Of a stretch of DNA of 64,000 bases, positions 1 to 8,675 are shown piece after piece. This stretch comes from Limnohabitans sp. 2KL-51. GTDB lineage: Bacteria; Pseudomonadota; Gammaproteobacteria; Burkholderiales; Burkholderiaceae_C. The DNA lies in assembly GCF_003063645.1 (NCBI RefSeq), contig NZ_NESJ01000008.1, forward strand, positions 1 to 64,000. The letters are read 5' to 3'. The notes below the pieces were generated by a model. That model saw only the letters and a list, made by a program, of their open reading frames with translations. It was not told the DNA's origin and made no database searches. Position 1 is the stretch's first letter, and each line of letters opens with the position of its first letter. The translations under genes were made by a program, and so were the position numbers.

Positions 1-125
1 CGATTTACGATCCACGCTTCCTTCCCACGTTCGGTCACCCTCACGCAGTTGCGTTTCACTTTGCTCACTGTGACCAGCTCGCAGCGGGACTTGCACCCGC
101 AGGTGTGCGCCCATGCTGGGCGCAC
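1..125 (-). mobile_element. 5' end of a group IIC intron (truncated by window edge)
   Basis: Read on the minus strand from 125, the sequence begins GTGCGCCCAGCATGGGCGCA, which fits the GUGYG 5' boundary and first hairpin of bacterial class C group II introns such as O.i.I1. It continues with a GGGTGCAAGTCCC stem-loop, an AACGCAA segment and a GAAGGAAGCG segment in the order expected for domain I. The hairpin arms are 105-113 and 117-125. The rest of the ribozyme and any reverse transcriptase would lie to the left of the window. Seen: motifs and order. Known: class C introns insert after transcription terminators, as here. Confidence 0.75.
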
Positions 126-132
126 AACAAGC

Positions 133-152
133 AAGGAGCCCGAAGGCTCCTT
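133..152 (-). terminator. Rho-independent terminator of the polysaccharide operon
   Basis: There is a perfect 8-bp stem (133-140 with 145-152). On the minus strand its loop is TTCG, a very stable tetraloop. A short T-rich stretch (GCTTGTTG) follows before the intron starts at 125. It lies about 35 bases past the stop of the last polysaccharide gene. The T-tract is weak. Confidence 0.65.
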
Positions 153-164
153 GAACGTGAAAAA

Positions 165-200
165 CAATTGGGATCTGACCCCGATTTATGACCCCGATTT
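165..200 (-). repeat. Element C, copy 1 (doubled form)
   Basis: On the minus strand this is a doubled GGGGTCA unit followed by GATCCCAATTG, the same doubled arrangement as at 40147-40186. It is in inverse orientation to the copies in the toxin-antitoxin island. It contains the last five codons and the stop codon of the neighbouring membrane protein gene. Confidence 0.7.
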
Positions 201-1607
201 AGAGGGGGAGGGCTCGGGGCAGAAGATGAAGGCGAGGAAGATGAAGCCCCAGTACATGGGGAGGTTCAGGTCGGGGATGCCCAGGCTCATGGCCAGGGTG
301 GCGGTGGGGAGGGCGGTGGCGACGAAGATTTGCATGTCGGTGAGCTGGGGGGCTTTGATGTAGCGCCACAGCAGGGACGCGAGCATGCTGCAAAAGAGCA
401 GAGCGCCCAGCACGCCCGTGTTGCTGACCAAGCTGGCCATGAAGCTCGATGCGCGGTTACTGCCCATGCCCACGCCCAGGCCATAGGTTTCTTGCACAAT
501 CTCCAGCGCACGTTTGTTGGACAACTCGCGTACACCGTCTTTTTGCTTGATCTTGTCGACAATTAGATGGTTAACAATGGCATCGACCTTGGGCTTGATA
601 TCGGATTGGGAGTACATCTGCACCCCTCCGGTGCCGGTCAGCACCAGCAGGGTCCCCAGCACTGACGCCCGCAGTCTGTGGCTGCGGCGGGTGCTTGGGC
701 GCAGGGCTTTGCCCAATACCCACAGGCACAGGGCAGACATGGCCACACCGGTGGCTGCCCAGCCTGTGGAGCCCAAAGTATTGATCAGTCCCAGTGTCGA
801 CAGAACCGCCGCCAGCCAGGCCCACCACCAGCCCCGCCCCAGCAAGGCCACTGCCCACAGGCCAACGGTGGTGGCTGCCAGGTAGGTGCTCAGATAGGAC
901 GGCTCTGAAAAAGGTAACCCGATACGTGGGTTAATCAGCTTCCAATTGCCATTGATGTTGACTCCATAATCTACAACACCTGCCTGCGCATAACCTGCAT
1001 TGCTGCCCCAAAAGGGCAGCATGGATGGCCAACCCGCTGAACGAGCCCACTGCTCATAGAACCCAATCGCCAACACCAACACCAATGCCCCCACCACCCC
1101 GGCCTTGATGCCGCGAAGTCCGTTGGGCTGCTGCGCTGCCTGTAGCAAAAACAATAGCACCGACACATGCACCACCAGGTTCAGTGTCTGCACCAAGTTT
1201 GACAAAGTGGCCCGCAAAGGGGACAGCTTGTCGATAGCGTCCGGCTCCACCAACAAATTGACCGGCATAGCCGCAAACCAAATGGGCAAAAGCCAAGCCC
1301 CCAGCGCTGCCACACCCAGATAGGCCAACAAAAAGCCCAGCGGCCAGCGCAGGTGCTGCGGCAGCAGCAAGCGGCGGCTTTGGCCCAAACGCCACAACCA
1401 CACCAACCCGGCCACCAGGGCCATGAACATGTAAGGCGACACGCCATAAGCGGCCACACCCTGTCCGCCCGCGATGCCCAGGGGTACATTCACCACCGCC
1501 GTCGCCTGCAGCACCGTGCTCACCAGCACCAGGCCACCCATGCTCATGGTCTGCGCAAAAAGGACTGCCGCCATCACGGCGGCAAAGGCTGTCATTTGCA
1601 CCATCAC
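186..1607 (-). CDS. O-antigen polymerase/ligase-like membrane protein
   Basis: This is a 473-residue polytopic inner-membrane protein with about ten hydrophobic segments. Near residues 375-395 it has a GLGVGMGSNR stretch, reminiscent of the conserved glycine-rich region of the Wzy_C/O-antigen ligase family. The role could be polymerisation or ligation of the O-chain. A second polymerase-like gene lies at 19064-20341, so this one may be the ligase or an EPS polymerase. It overlaps the upstream dehydratase gene by 4 bp, indicating coupled translation. The last five codons lie inside repeat element C, so the natural C-terminus may have been replaced. Family assignment is by topology and weak motif only. 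Confidence 0.6.
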   Translation of the reverse strand: MMVQMTAFAAVMAAVLFAQTMSMGGLVLVSTVLQATAVVNVPLGIAGGQGVAAYGVSPYMFMALVAGLVWLWRLGQSRRLLLPQHLRWPLGFLLAYLGVAALGAWLLPIWFAAMPVNLLVEPDAIDKLSPLRATLSNLVQTLNLVVHVSVLLFLLQAAQQPNGLRGIKAGVVGALVLVLAIGFYEQWARSAGWPSMLPFWGSNAGYAQAGVVDYGVNINGNWKLINPRIGLPFSEPSYLSTYLAATTVGLWAVALLGRGWWWAWLAAVLSTLGLINTLGSTGWAATGVAMSALCLWVLGKALRPSTRRSHRLRASVLGTLLVLTGTGGVQMYSQSDIKPKVDAIVNHLIVDKIKQKDGVRELSNKRALEIVQETYGLGVGMGSNRASSFMASLVSNTGVLGALLFCSMLASLLWRYIKAPQLTDMQIFVATALPTATLAMSLGIPDLNLPMYWGFIFLAFIFCPEPSPSKSGS

Positions 1608-3598
1608 AAAGTCTCCAATCTGGGGCTATTAGCCCGGGCCAGGCTCACCCAGTCCACCACCGCGTCGGCCGGGGTGTAGCCCGGCACCAGGGTTTGCAGC
1701 AGTGCCCGCATGCCGGGTACATCGTTGCGCAACACGCATGCCTGCAGCGCGTCCAGATGGGGCTGCAGCACATCCCAAGGCAGCAAGTCTTCGTGCGCTT
1801 TCATGATGCGTTGGTGCTGTGTGGGCTGCGGGTTGTCGCCAATCAGCAGCTCTTCGTACAATTTTTCTCCGGGGCGCAGGCCCGTCACCTGCAGGGCAAT
1901 GTCGCCCTCGGGGTTGGCCTCGCTGCGCACGCTCAGGCCAGACAGCTCCACCATGCGCTGCGCCAAATCGGCAATGCGCACGGGCTGACCCATGTCGAGC
2001 ACAAACACATCGCCCCCGGTGCCCATGGCCCCGGCCTGAATGACCAGCTGCGCCGCCTCGGGAATGGTCATGAAATAGCGTGTGATGTCCGGGTGCGTCA
2101 GGGTGATGGGGCCACCGTTTTTAATCTGCTCGCGAAACAGCGGCACCACCGAGCCGCTGGAGCCCAGCACATTGCCAAAGCGCACCATGGTGAAGGTGGT
2201 GTGCTGCTGGGGGCGCTGGGTGGCGGCCAATGCCAGGGCCTGCAGCACCATCTCGGCCAAGCGCTTGGTGGCGCCCATGATGTTGGTGGGGCGCACGGCC
2301 TTGTCGGTGCTCACCAGCACAAAGTTGGCCACCCCGTTGCGGGCCGCCGCCTGGGCGCACACCAGGGTGCCCCACACATTGTTGCGCACACCTTCGGCCG
2401 GGTTGTGTTCTACCAAGGGCACATGTTTGTAAGCGGCCGCGTGGTACACCGTGTGCGGCCGCCAGGTGCGCATGATCTCTTGCATGCGCAACTCATCGCA
2501 CACAGAACCGAGCAGCGGCACCAGCTCGGTCTGTATGCCGGGGGCATCGCCCGCCAGCGCGGTCTGGTCGGCTTGGCGGGCCAGCTGCGCCTGCAGGTCT
2601 TGGTGAATCTGGTACAGGGCAAACTCACTCATCTCTAATAACAGCAGCTGCTGCGGCTGGCACTGCAAAATCTGGCGGCACAGCTCGCTGCCAATGCTGC
2701 CACCGGCTCCGGTTACGAGCACTGTTTTGTGGTGGGTGTTGCGGTTGATGAGCAAGCCATTGGGCTTGACCGGGTCGCGGCCCAGCAGGTCGTCGATGTC
2801 GAGCTCGCGCACATCGCTCAGGCCCACACGGCCGGCGGCCAAGTCTGTCACGCTGGGCAGGGTGCGCACGGCCACATGGTGGTGGGCCAGCTCGGCCAGG
2901 ATGGCGTTGCGCCGCTGGCGCGTGGCCGTGGGCAGGGCCAGCAAGACATCGGTGACCGGCAAACGGCCCAAAACCTCACCCAAGTTTTGCGGGTTGTAAA
3001 TGCGCAAACCATTGAGCACCTGGCCATGCAGGCGGTCGTCGTCGTCCAGGTAGCCCACCACCTGCATCTCGTGACCGTGGGCCATGGCGGCGGCCAGCTG
3101 GCGGCCAGCACTGCCTGCGCCATACACCAGCACCTGGGGCAGGGCAGAGCGCTTGACCAAACTCTGGTAAGCCCGCCCAAACCAAAACCCCGCAAAGGTC
3201 CGCGAGGCCCCCACCAACAGCAGCAGCAGCACCGGCTGGATGAGGCCCACCGTACGTGGCACGCCCTCAAAAGCCACACCTGTGATAACCATGGCATACA
3301 ACACGCCATAAGCCGCCACGGCCTGCACCACAGTGGCCATTGCCCGTAAGTTGGAGTATCTGAAAATGGCACGGTACAGGCCCGACGCCACAAATATGGG
3401 CAAAGCCAAACACAAAGACACGCCCAATGCCAAAAGCACTGGCCCTTGCAGACTGACAAAATCACCGAGTCGAAGGTAAAAGGCCAGCCAAACCGCCAGC
3501 ACACACAGTGCTACATCGACGGCCAATACAATGCCCCGCTTAACTGGGCGCGCCAAGCTCAAAACAGGGCGGGTCCACTGTGCAAAGGTTTTTATCAA
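1604..3598 (-). CDS. WbpM/CapD-type nucleotide-sugar C4,6-dehydratase
   Basis: This is a 664-residue membrane-anchored dehydratase of the WbpM/FlaA1 class. It has four N-terminal membrane segments, a nucleotide-binding-like region (VLVYGAGSAGRQL, near 155), then the catalytic SDR domain with TGAGGSIG near 297 and STDKAVRPTN followed by MGATK near 432-442, in which Met and Lys occupy the usual WbpM catalytic positions. The family removes water from UDP-GlcNAc to give the 4-keto-6-deoxy sugar, precursor of UDP-D-QuiNAc or D-FucNAc. With the epimerase/reductase and initiating transferase just upstream, it likely supplies the first sugar of the repeat unit. Confidence 0.9.
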   Translation of the reverse strand: MIKTFAQWTRPVLSLARPVKRGIVLAVDVALCVLAVWLAFYLRLGDFVSLQGPVLLALGVSLCLALPIFVASGLYRAIFRYSNLRAMATVVQAVAAYGVLYAMVITGVAFEGVPRTVGLIQPVLLLLLVGASRTFAGFWFGRAYQSLVKRSALPQVLVYGAGSAGRQLAAAMAHGHEMQVVGYLDDDDRLHGQVLNGLRIYNPQNLGEVLGRLPVTDVLLALPTATRQRRNAILAELAHHHVAVRTLPSVTDLAAGRVGLSDVRELDIDDLLGRDPVKPNGLLINRNTHHKTVLVTGAGGSIGSELCRQILQCQPQQLLLLEMSEFALYQIHQDLQAQLARQADQTALAGDAPGIQTELVPLLGSVCDELRMQEIMRTWRPHTVYHAAAYKHVPLVEHNPAEGVRNNVWGTLVCAQAAARNGVANFVLVSTDKAVRPTNIMGATKRLAEMVLQALALAATQRPQQHTTFTMVRFGNVLGSSGSVVPLFREQIKNGGPITLTHPDITRYFMTIPEAAQLVIQAGAMGTGGDVFVLDMGQPVRIADLAQRMVELSGLSVRSEANPEGDIALQVTGLRPGEKLYEELLIGDNPQPTQHQRIMKAHEDLLPWDVLQPHLDALQACVLRNDVPGMRALLQTLVPGYTPADAVVDWVSLARANSPRLETL

Positions 3599-3636
3599 GG
3601 TGTTGAGTCCTGTTGTTGGTAGTGCGTCATCATGTT

Positions 3637-4209
3637 TCAGCGCACTGCATCCCCGGTGCCCTTGCCGAGCACTGTAAGCACAATGAAACGGACGTAGTTG
3701 GCCACATCGAGATCGCGCAACATCTGCGCATCGGTCTGGGCCAAAAGCTCGGGGGTGGACATGTCGATACCGTTGACTTGTGCTAACCCAGTGATACCGG
3801 GGCGGGCCGTAAACACGCCCTGTGCAGCGCGGGCGGCGGTCAACTCGGTCTGGTTAAACAAACCCGGGCGCGGGCCCACCAGGCTCATGTCTCCCAGCAA
3901 CACATTCCACAACTGGGGCAGCTCATCGAGCTTGGTGCGACGCAATAAAGCGCCCAAAGGCGTGATGGCCGAACTGCTGGCCAGGTGCGAGGCTACCGAG
4001 GCCGTGCCTACGCGCATAGTGCGCAGCTTTACCAACACAAAAGGCCGCTGGTGCCGGCCGACCCTCTCTTGCATAAACAGGGGCGAACGCGTATCCAGCC
4101 ATCCCAGTGCACACAGCACCAGCAACACCGGCCACAAAAGTAGCAAGCCCACGCCAGCCAAGACCACATCCAACAAACGCAACACAAAACCACGCATCAA
4201 ACCCATCAC
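3637..4209 (-). CDS. Undecaprenyl-phosphate sugar phosphotransferase (initiating transferase)
   Basis: This is a 190-residue bacterial sugar transferase (PglC/WcaJ catalytic-domain family). One hydrophobic segment at residues 12-35 is followed by the cytoplasmic motifs KLRTMRV and DELPQLWNVLLGDMSLVGPR, which are the family signature. It transfers a sugar-1-phosphate to undecaprenyl phosphate and so starts each repeat unit. It is the short monotopic form without the extra membrane domain of WcaJ. The start abuts the stop of the upstream epimerase gene at 4210. A second ATG four codons in is possible. Confidence 0.9.
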   Translation of the reverse strand: MMGLMRGFVLRLLDVVLAGVGLLLLWPVLLVLCALGWLDTRSPLFMQERVGRHQRPFVLVKLRTMRVGTASVASHLASSSAITPLGALLRRTKLDELPQLWNVLLGDMSLVGPRPGLFNQTELTAARAAQGVFTARPGITGLAQVNGIDMSTPELLAQTDAQMLRDLDVANYVRFIVLTVLGKGTGDAVR

Positions 4210-5175
4210 TCAATCCTTGTGCTCAAACATCTTGGCCAATTGCTCGTCCATGGTCACCACCGGCTGCCAGCCTAGTAGCGTGCGGGCCTTGGTGGCATCG
4301 ACCTGTAAATTGCCCAGTAAACGGTCGGCCACCGCACGCTTGCCCAGCAAGCTGGACCCTGCACGCAGCCAGCTGGCGGGCACTGGCAGCAAACGGCTGG
4401 GCCGCCCTGCGGCCAGCCCCACTTTGCGCAGCAGGGTGCTGGTGGACACATCCTCGCCATCGGACACCACAAACACCTGGTTTGCCGCCTGCGGCGAACG
4501 CGCACGGTCAGCACACAGCAGTACCAAACTCACCAAATTGTCCAAAGCAACGAATGAACGCTGGTTGTGCACCGCGCCCAAAGGCAGCGGCAAACCCCGC
4601 TGCACCCATCGCACCAGACTTGCAAAGTTGCCCGGTGCACCCGGGCCATAGACCAAAGGAGGACGAATGATCACCACCTCCATACCAGTTTGTGCGGCCA
4701 GAGCCAGCAGAGCTAGCTCTGCCTCTAATTTCGAAACGGCATATGTATCGTGCGGATGGGGTGCGGCCGCTTCGTCAAAAGGCACAGAGGTCTGGTTGCC
4801 ATTGACACCGATGGAACTCATAAAAACAAAACGCTTAACGCCGGCCGCCGCTGCCAGCCGTGCCAGTCGCAGGGTACCTGCCACATTCACCTCGCGGTAG
4901 GCGGCCAACGCATCGGCAGCGTTCTCACGCATCACGTGGGCGCGGGCTGCGCAATGCACCACCGTTTGCACGCCATGTAGCGCCGGCTGCCAGTCTGTCT
5001 GGCTGTTTATGTCGCCCACAACATGCCACCGAAAGCCAGAGTAGGCACTTGCAGAATTTCCAGGTGCTGCTCGAACAATCATCACTCCGCTGGCACCATT
5101 CGTCGACAATGCCTGTGCAATATGCCGACCTATAAAACCCGTGGGCCCCGTCAATAAATACATGTGCTCAGGCAT
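4210..5175 (-). CDS. NAD-dependent epimerase/reductase, WbpV/WbpK-like
   Basis: This is a 321-residue extended SDR. TGPTGFIGRH near residues 9-18 is the dinucleotide-binding loop, and YAVSKLEAE near residue 145 gives the YxxxK catalytic pair, preceded by the SSIGV serine. Homologues of this size next to WbpM reduce UDP-4-keto-6-deoxy-GlcNAc to UDP-D-QuiNAc (WbpV) or UDP-D-FucNAc (WbpK). Which product is made cannot be read from the sequence. It is transcribed with the initiating transferase and WbpM-like gene, the usual grouping. Confidence 0.8.
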   Translation of the reverse strand: MPEHMYLLTGPTGFIGRHIAQALSTNGASGVMIVRAAPGNSASAYSGFRWHVVGDINSQTDWQPALHGVQTVVHCAARAHVMRENAADALAAYREVNVAGTLRLARLAAAAGVKRFVFMSSIGVNGNQTSVPFDEAAAPHPHDTYAVSKLEAELALLALAAQTGMEVVIIRPPLVYGPGAPGNFASLVRWVQRGLPLPLGAVHNQRSFVALDNLVSLVLLCADRARSPQAANQVFVVSDGEDVSTSTLLRKVGLAAGRPSRLLPVPASWLRAGSSLLGKRAVADRLLGNLQVDATKARTLLGWQPVVTMDEQLAKMFEHKD

Positions 5176-5207
5176 CTTTCAAATGAATAAAACCAAATCG
5201 CATGGAG

Positions 5208-6365
5208 TTAGTTATGCAAATCAACTACATCTCTTAAAGTTGAACTTATTTTACTAAGCACCACATCTTCTGAATAGTTTCGTAAAAATACATCTCTTGG
5301 TATTTTTTCATTTAGGATCACCGGTGAACGGCATATCTCATCTATTACAGCCGCAAGCTGCTCAGGCGAACTTGGATCACAGCGCCAACCGACCGGGAAC
5401 TCGCCTAACATCAAACCAATCTCTGAATCTGCATCCACAGCAGCCAATATTGGCTTGCCTGCTGCTAATGAAAAATAGCTTTTGCTTGGCACGCCCAAAC
5501 CGAACATACCAGCTTCGAGGGATACCAGTGCAACATCACACATTGCCAACCCTTTATTTTTCTCAGCCAATGGCATGGGGCCAATAAATGTGATCGATTT
5601 GTTTGGGTGTGTTTTTATGAATTTTTCTACAGCGGGAACCATCGCACCACCACCAATAAATACAAATGCTGCATTTTTAGCCGTCGTCAGTGATACTGCA
5701 TTTAGCAAATTATCTACGCCTTGCACGCGTCCTATATTTCCAAAGAATTGAAAAACTACATGGTCTTCCCATCCATGGTTTTTGAAAAACTCTAAATCAC
5801 CTCGCGGCACAGGATAGACATCATCACCGTTTGCCCAATTAGGCACAAAAATTGTTCTAGCACGTCCATTTGTCTTTTGACGCAATAAGCTCTCCATATC
5901 ACGCCCAATGCAAAGCAGCTTATCAGGGGCTGCGTACACCCATGAAAAGTAATATGCTGCAATTTTAAAAAGAGGGTTCCCTTTTTTTATAAGACTCGCT
6001 GCGAGTAAATTATCGGGAAAGACATCATGAACAAGCAGGACCCACTTAAACCTTAACAGGCCCTTCAGCACCGGCATTAAGCAAAGTAAAATTGCTGGGT
6101 TAGTTCCTGTAAATACGATATCTTTTTCTCGGATTGCTTTGTAAATTTGAAAAACCAAATCAAATGAAATTTTGATTTGGTTTAACAGTCTTTTCAATAT
6201 CCCCGTATCACCTTCGAATGAGTCATATTTATTAAAAGACCGCGGTCTCAAGACCTCAACATCGAAGCCATCCGCTTTTAAACCAGCAGCAATTCTCGAC
6301 CAAAAATAACCCGTTGAATTTTGACTTTCTTCAACGTATTCGGCGGCAATAATAATCCGACTCAT
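5208..6365 (-). CDS. Glycosyltransferase family 4, WbuB-like
   Basis: This is a 385-residue GT-B glycosyltransferase. The C-terminal half has FQFFGNIGRVQG, FIGGGAMVPAVEKF and a GLGVPSKSYFSLAAGKP region with the acceptor/donor-binding layout of family 4. WbuB-type enzymes transfer L-FucNAc, and the genes for UDP-L-FucNAc synthesis (CapG, CapF, CapE) lie directly upstream, so this is the likely L-FucNAc transferase (inference). The gene is distinctly AT-rich compared with its neighbours, typical of a swapped O-antigen gene. Confidence 0.75.
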   Translation of the reverse strand: MSRIIIAAEYVEESQNSTGYFWSRIAAGLKADGFDVEVLRPRSFNKYDSFEGDTGILKRLLNQIKISFDLVFQIYKAIREKDIVFTGTNPAILLCLMPVLKGLLRFKWVLLVHDVFPDNLLAASLIKKGNPLFKIAAYYFSWVYAAPDKLLCIGRDMESLLRQKTNGRARTIFVPNWANGDDVYPVPRGDLEFFKNHGWEDHVVFQFFGNIGRVQGVDNLLNAVSLTTAKNAAFVFIGGGAMVPAVEKFIKTHPNKSITFIGPMPLAEKNKGLAMCDVALVSLEAGMFGLGVPSKSYFSLAAGKPILAAVDADSEIGLMLGEFPVGWRCDPSSPEQLAAVIDEICRSPVILNEKIPRDVFLRNYSEDVVLSKISSTLRDVVDLHN

Positions 6366-6383
6366 AGAACAATCAGATCCGAC

Positions 6384-7526
6384 TCAATACTTCTTCCAAA
6401 CCACCCGATTCACATAATCGGTATAGCTGTGAATGATGCGAACGACTTTGGCGCTCACATTGGGCATGCTGTAGTCGGCTACCAAGCGCAAGTCGCGCTG
6501 CTCGCCCCGTGCCTGCGTGGCCACAATGGCCAGGCCCTGGCGCACGCGGTCCACTTCCAAGCCCACCATCATCACGGCGGCTTCTTCCATGCCCTCGGGC
6601 CGCTCGTGCGCCTCGCGCAGGTTCAGCGCCGGAAAGTTCAGGATCGACGACTCTTCGTTGATCGTGCCGCTGTCTGACAACACGGCCCGGGCGTTCATCT
6701 GCAGGTTCACGTAATCGTGAAAGCCCAGCGGCTTCATCAGGCGCACATTGGGGTGAAACTGTGCGCCCGTGGCGTCCACCCGCTTTTGCGTACGCGGGTG
6801 GGTCGACACCACCACAGGCAAGCCATGCTCTTCGGCCACGCTGTTGAGCACGGCCACCAGTTTGGTGAACGACTTTTCAGACTCGATGTTTTCTTCGCGG
6901 TGCGCACTCACCACAAAGTATTGCTGTGCCGTCAGGCCTAAACGCGCCACCGCGTCAGACGCCTTGATCTGCGGCAGGTAGTGGTGCAGCACCTCGTACA
7001 TCGGGCTGCCTGTTTTGATGACCTGGTCCGGTGGCAGGCCCTCGCGCAGCAGGTAGTCGCGGGCAATCGTGCTGTAGGTCAGGTTGATGTCGGCCGTGTG
7101 GTCCACGATGCGGCGGTTGGTCTCTTCGGGCACCCGCATGTCAAAGCAGCGGTTACCCGCCTCCATGTGGAATATCGGCACCTTGCGCCGCTTGGCCGGA
7201 ATCACCGACAAACAGCTGTTGGTGTCGCCCAGCACCAGCATCGCCTCGGGCTGCACCTGGGCCAGCACACCGTCTACCCCGGTGATCAGGTTGCCAATGG
7301 TGTTGGCCGCGCCCGTGCTGCCTTCGGCACTGTTCAAAAAGAAGTCTGGCTTGCGCACGCCCAGGTCGTCAAAAAACACCTGGTTCAGCTCGTAGTCGTA
7401 GTTTTGGCCGGTGTGCACCAGCACATGGTCGCAATGCGTGTCCAGTGCGGCCAGCACGCGTGACAGGCGAATGATCTCGGGGCGCGTGCCCACGACCGAC
7501 ATGATTTTGAGTTTTTTCATGGTCAT
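6384..7526 (-). CDS. UDP-sugar 2-epimerase of L-FucNAc synthesis (CapG/FnlC-like)
   Basis: This is a 380-residue member of the UDP-GlcNAc 2-epimerase family. The N-terminus MSVVGTRPEIIRLSRVL, the HTGQNYDYELNQVFF region and later HPRT and LSDSGTINEE motifs are diagnostic. Its length and position directly after the CapF-like and CapE-like genes match CapG/FnlC/WbjD, which epimerises UDP-L-PneNAc at C2 to UDP-L-FucNAc. A WbpI role (C2 epimerisation of the diacetamido uronate) is an alternative, since this is the only 2-epimerase in the window. Confidence 0.85.
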   Translation of the reverse strand: MTMKKLKIMSVVGTRPEIIRLSRVLAALDTHCDHVLVHTGQNYDYELNQVFFDDLGVRKPDFFLNSAEGSTGAANTIGNLITGVDGVLAQVQPEAMLVLGDTNSCLSVIPAKRRKVPIFHMEAGNRCFDMRVPEETNRRIVDHTADINLTYSTIARDYLLREGLPPDQVIKTGSPMYEVLHHYLPQIKASDAVARLGLTAQQYFVVSAHREENIESEKSFTKLVAVLNSVAEEHGLPVVVSTHPRTQKRVDATGAQFHPNVRLMKPLGFHDYVNLQMNARAVLSDSGTINEESSILNFPALNLREAHERPEGMEEAAVMMVGLEVDRVRQGLAIVATQARGEQRDLRLVADYSMPNVSAKVVRIIHSYTDYVNRVVWKKY

Positions 7527-8672
7527 TTAAATGGGTGACGCCACCGTATCGGGGTTGGCGCGGTCAAAGACTTCGTTGGCCCACAGCATCACCACCAGCT
7601 CGTCTTGCCCGGTGTTGGTGATGTCGTGCACCCAGCCGGGGATGGTGTCTACCACCTGGGGCTTGTCGCCCGATGTAGTCAGCTCAAAGCGCTCATCGGT
7701 CAGCAAATGCCTGAAGCGGAACAGCGCAGTGCCTTTGATGACCAAAAACTTTTCGGTCTTGGTGTGGTGGTAATGACCGCCACGTGTGATGCCGGGGTGG
7801 GCCGTGAAGTAGCTGAACTGCCCGCTGTCGGGGGTCTTGAGCATCTCCACAAACACGCCGCGAGGGTCGGCGTGTTGCTGCACCTCGTAGGCAAAGCGGT
7901 CATTGGGCAAGTAGCTCACATAAGTTGCGTACAGCGCCCGCACCAGCCCGGTGCCCACCCGCTCGCTCATCAGCGTGGTGCGGCAATCGCCAAAGGCATG
8001 AATCTGCGCAGCCAGCTCGCCCAGCGTGGTGGTGTACAGCGGGGCCACCACTCCCTGCGACACACCGGCAGCGTCAGGAAACAACAAGGCATCGACCGCC
8101 GCCACCAGGCTGGCAACCACATCGTCCACATACACCAGCTGCAGGCTTGCTGCCGGGTCGTTGATCTGCACGGGCAAGCCCCGGGCGATGTTGTGGCAAA
8201 ACGTGGCCACCACCGAGTTGTAGTTGGGCTTGCACCACTTGCCAAACACGCCCGGCAGACGGAACACCACCGCCGGGTTGCCCGCATCTTGGGCCAGCGC
8301 CTGCACGGCATGTTCTGCCGCCAGCTTGCTCTGGCCGTAGGGGTTGTCCCGCTCGGCCTGGGTGGACGAAGCCAGCACCAGCGGCACACGCCGCCCGCCA
8401 CTGGCCACTTGCGTGGTAATGGCGTTGCAAATGTCCACCGTCAGCCCCGTGTTGATCTGCGCAAACGCGCTCGGGTCTGCCGGGCGGTTTTCTCCGGCCA
8501 GGTGCACCACCGCATCGGCCTGGGCCAGCAACTGCGGCAAAGCGGCCACGTCGTCGCTACGCACAAATTCAGCAACCGCAAAACGCGGCAACTCGCGCAG
8601 GCGCACCACCAGGTTTTTGCCAATGAAGCCATTGGCTCCGGTCACCAAAACACGGCAAACAGCATTCGTCAT
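7527..8672 (-). CDS. CapF/FnlB-like bifunctional C3-epimerase/C4-reductase
   Basis: This is a 381-residue two-domain enzyme. The N-terminal SDR domain has VTGANGFIGKNL at 10-21 and an YGQSKLAAE motif (YxxxK). The C-terminal cupin domain has the metal-ligand histidines in GGHYHHTKTEKFLVIKG near 295-311. This fusion is the hallmark of CapF, which epimerises and then reduces the product of CapE on the way to UDP-L-FucNAc. It sits between the CapE and CapG homologues in the order E-F-G, with 1-4 base gaps. Confidence 0.9.
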   Translation of the reverse strand: MTNAVCRVLVTGANGFIGKNLVVRLRELPRFAVAEFVRSDDVAALPQLLAQADAVVHLAGENRPADPSAFAQINTGLTVDICNAITTQVASGGRRVPLVLASSTQAERDNPYGQSKLAAEHAVQALAQDAGNPAVVFRLPGVFGKWCKPNYNSVVATFCHNIARGLPVQINDPAASLQLVYVDDVVASLVAAVDALLFPDAAGVSQGVVAPLYTTTLGELAAQIHAFGDCRTTLMSERVGTGLVRALYATYVSYLPNDRFAYEVQQHADPRGVFVEMLKTPDSGQFSYFTAHPGITRGGHYHHTKTEKFLVIKGTALFRFRHLLTDERFELTTSGDKPQVVDTIPGWVHDITNTGQDELVVMLWANEVFDRANPDTVASPI

Positions 8673-8675
8673 GGC

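Noticed and set aside
84-100. tRNA T-arm-like stem GCGGGTGCAAGTCCCGC on the minus strand
   Set aside because: No acceptor, D or anticodon arm lies around it, and the order of motifs fits a group IIC intron instead.
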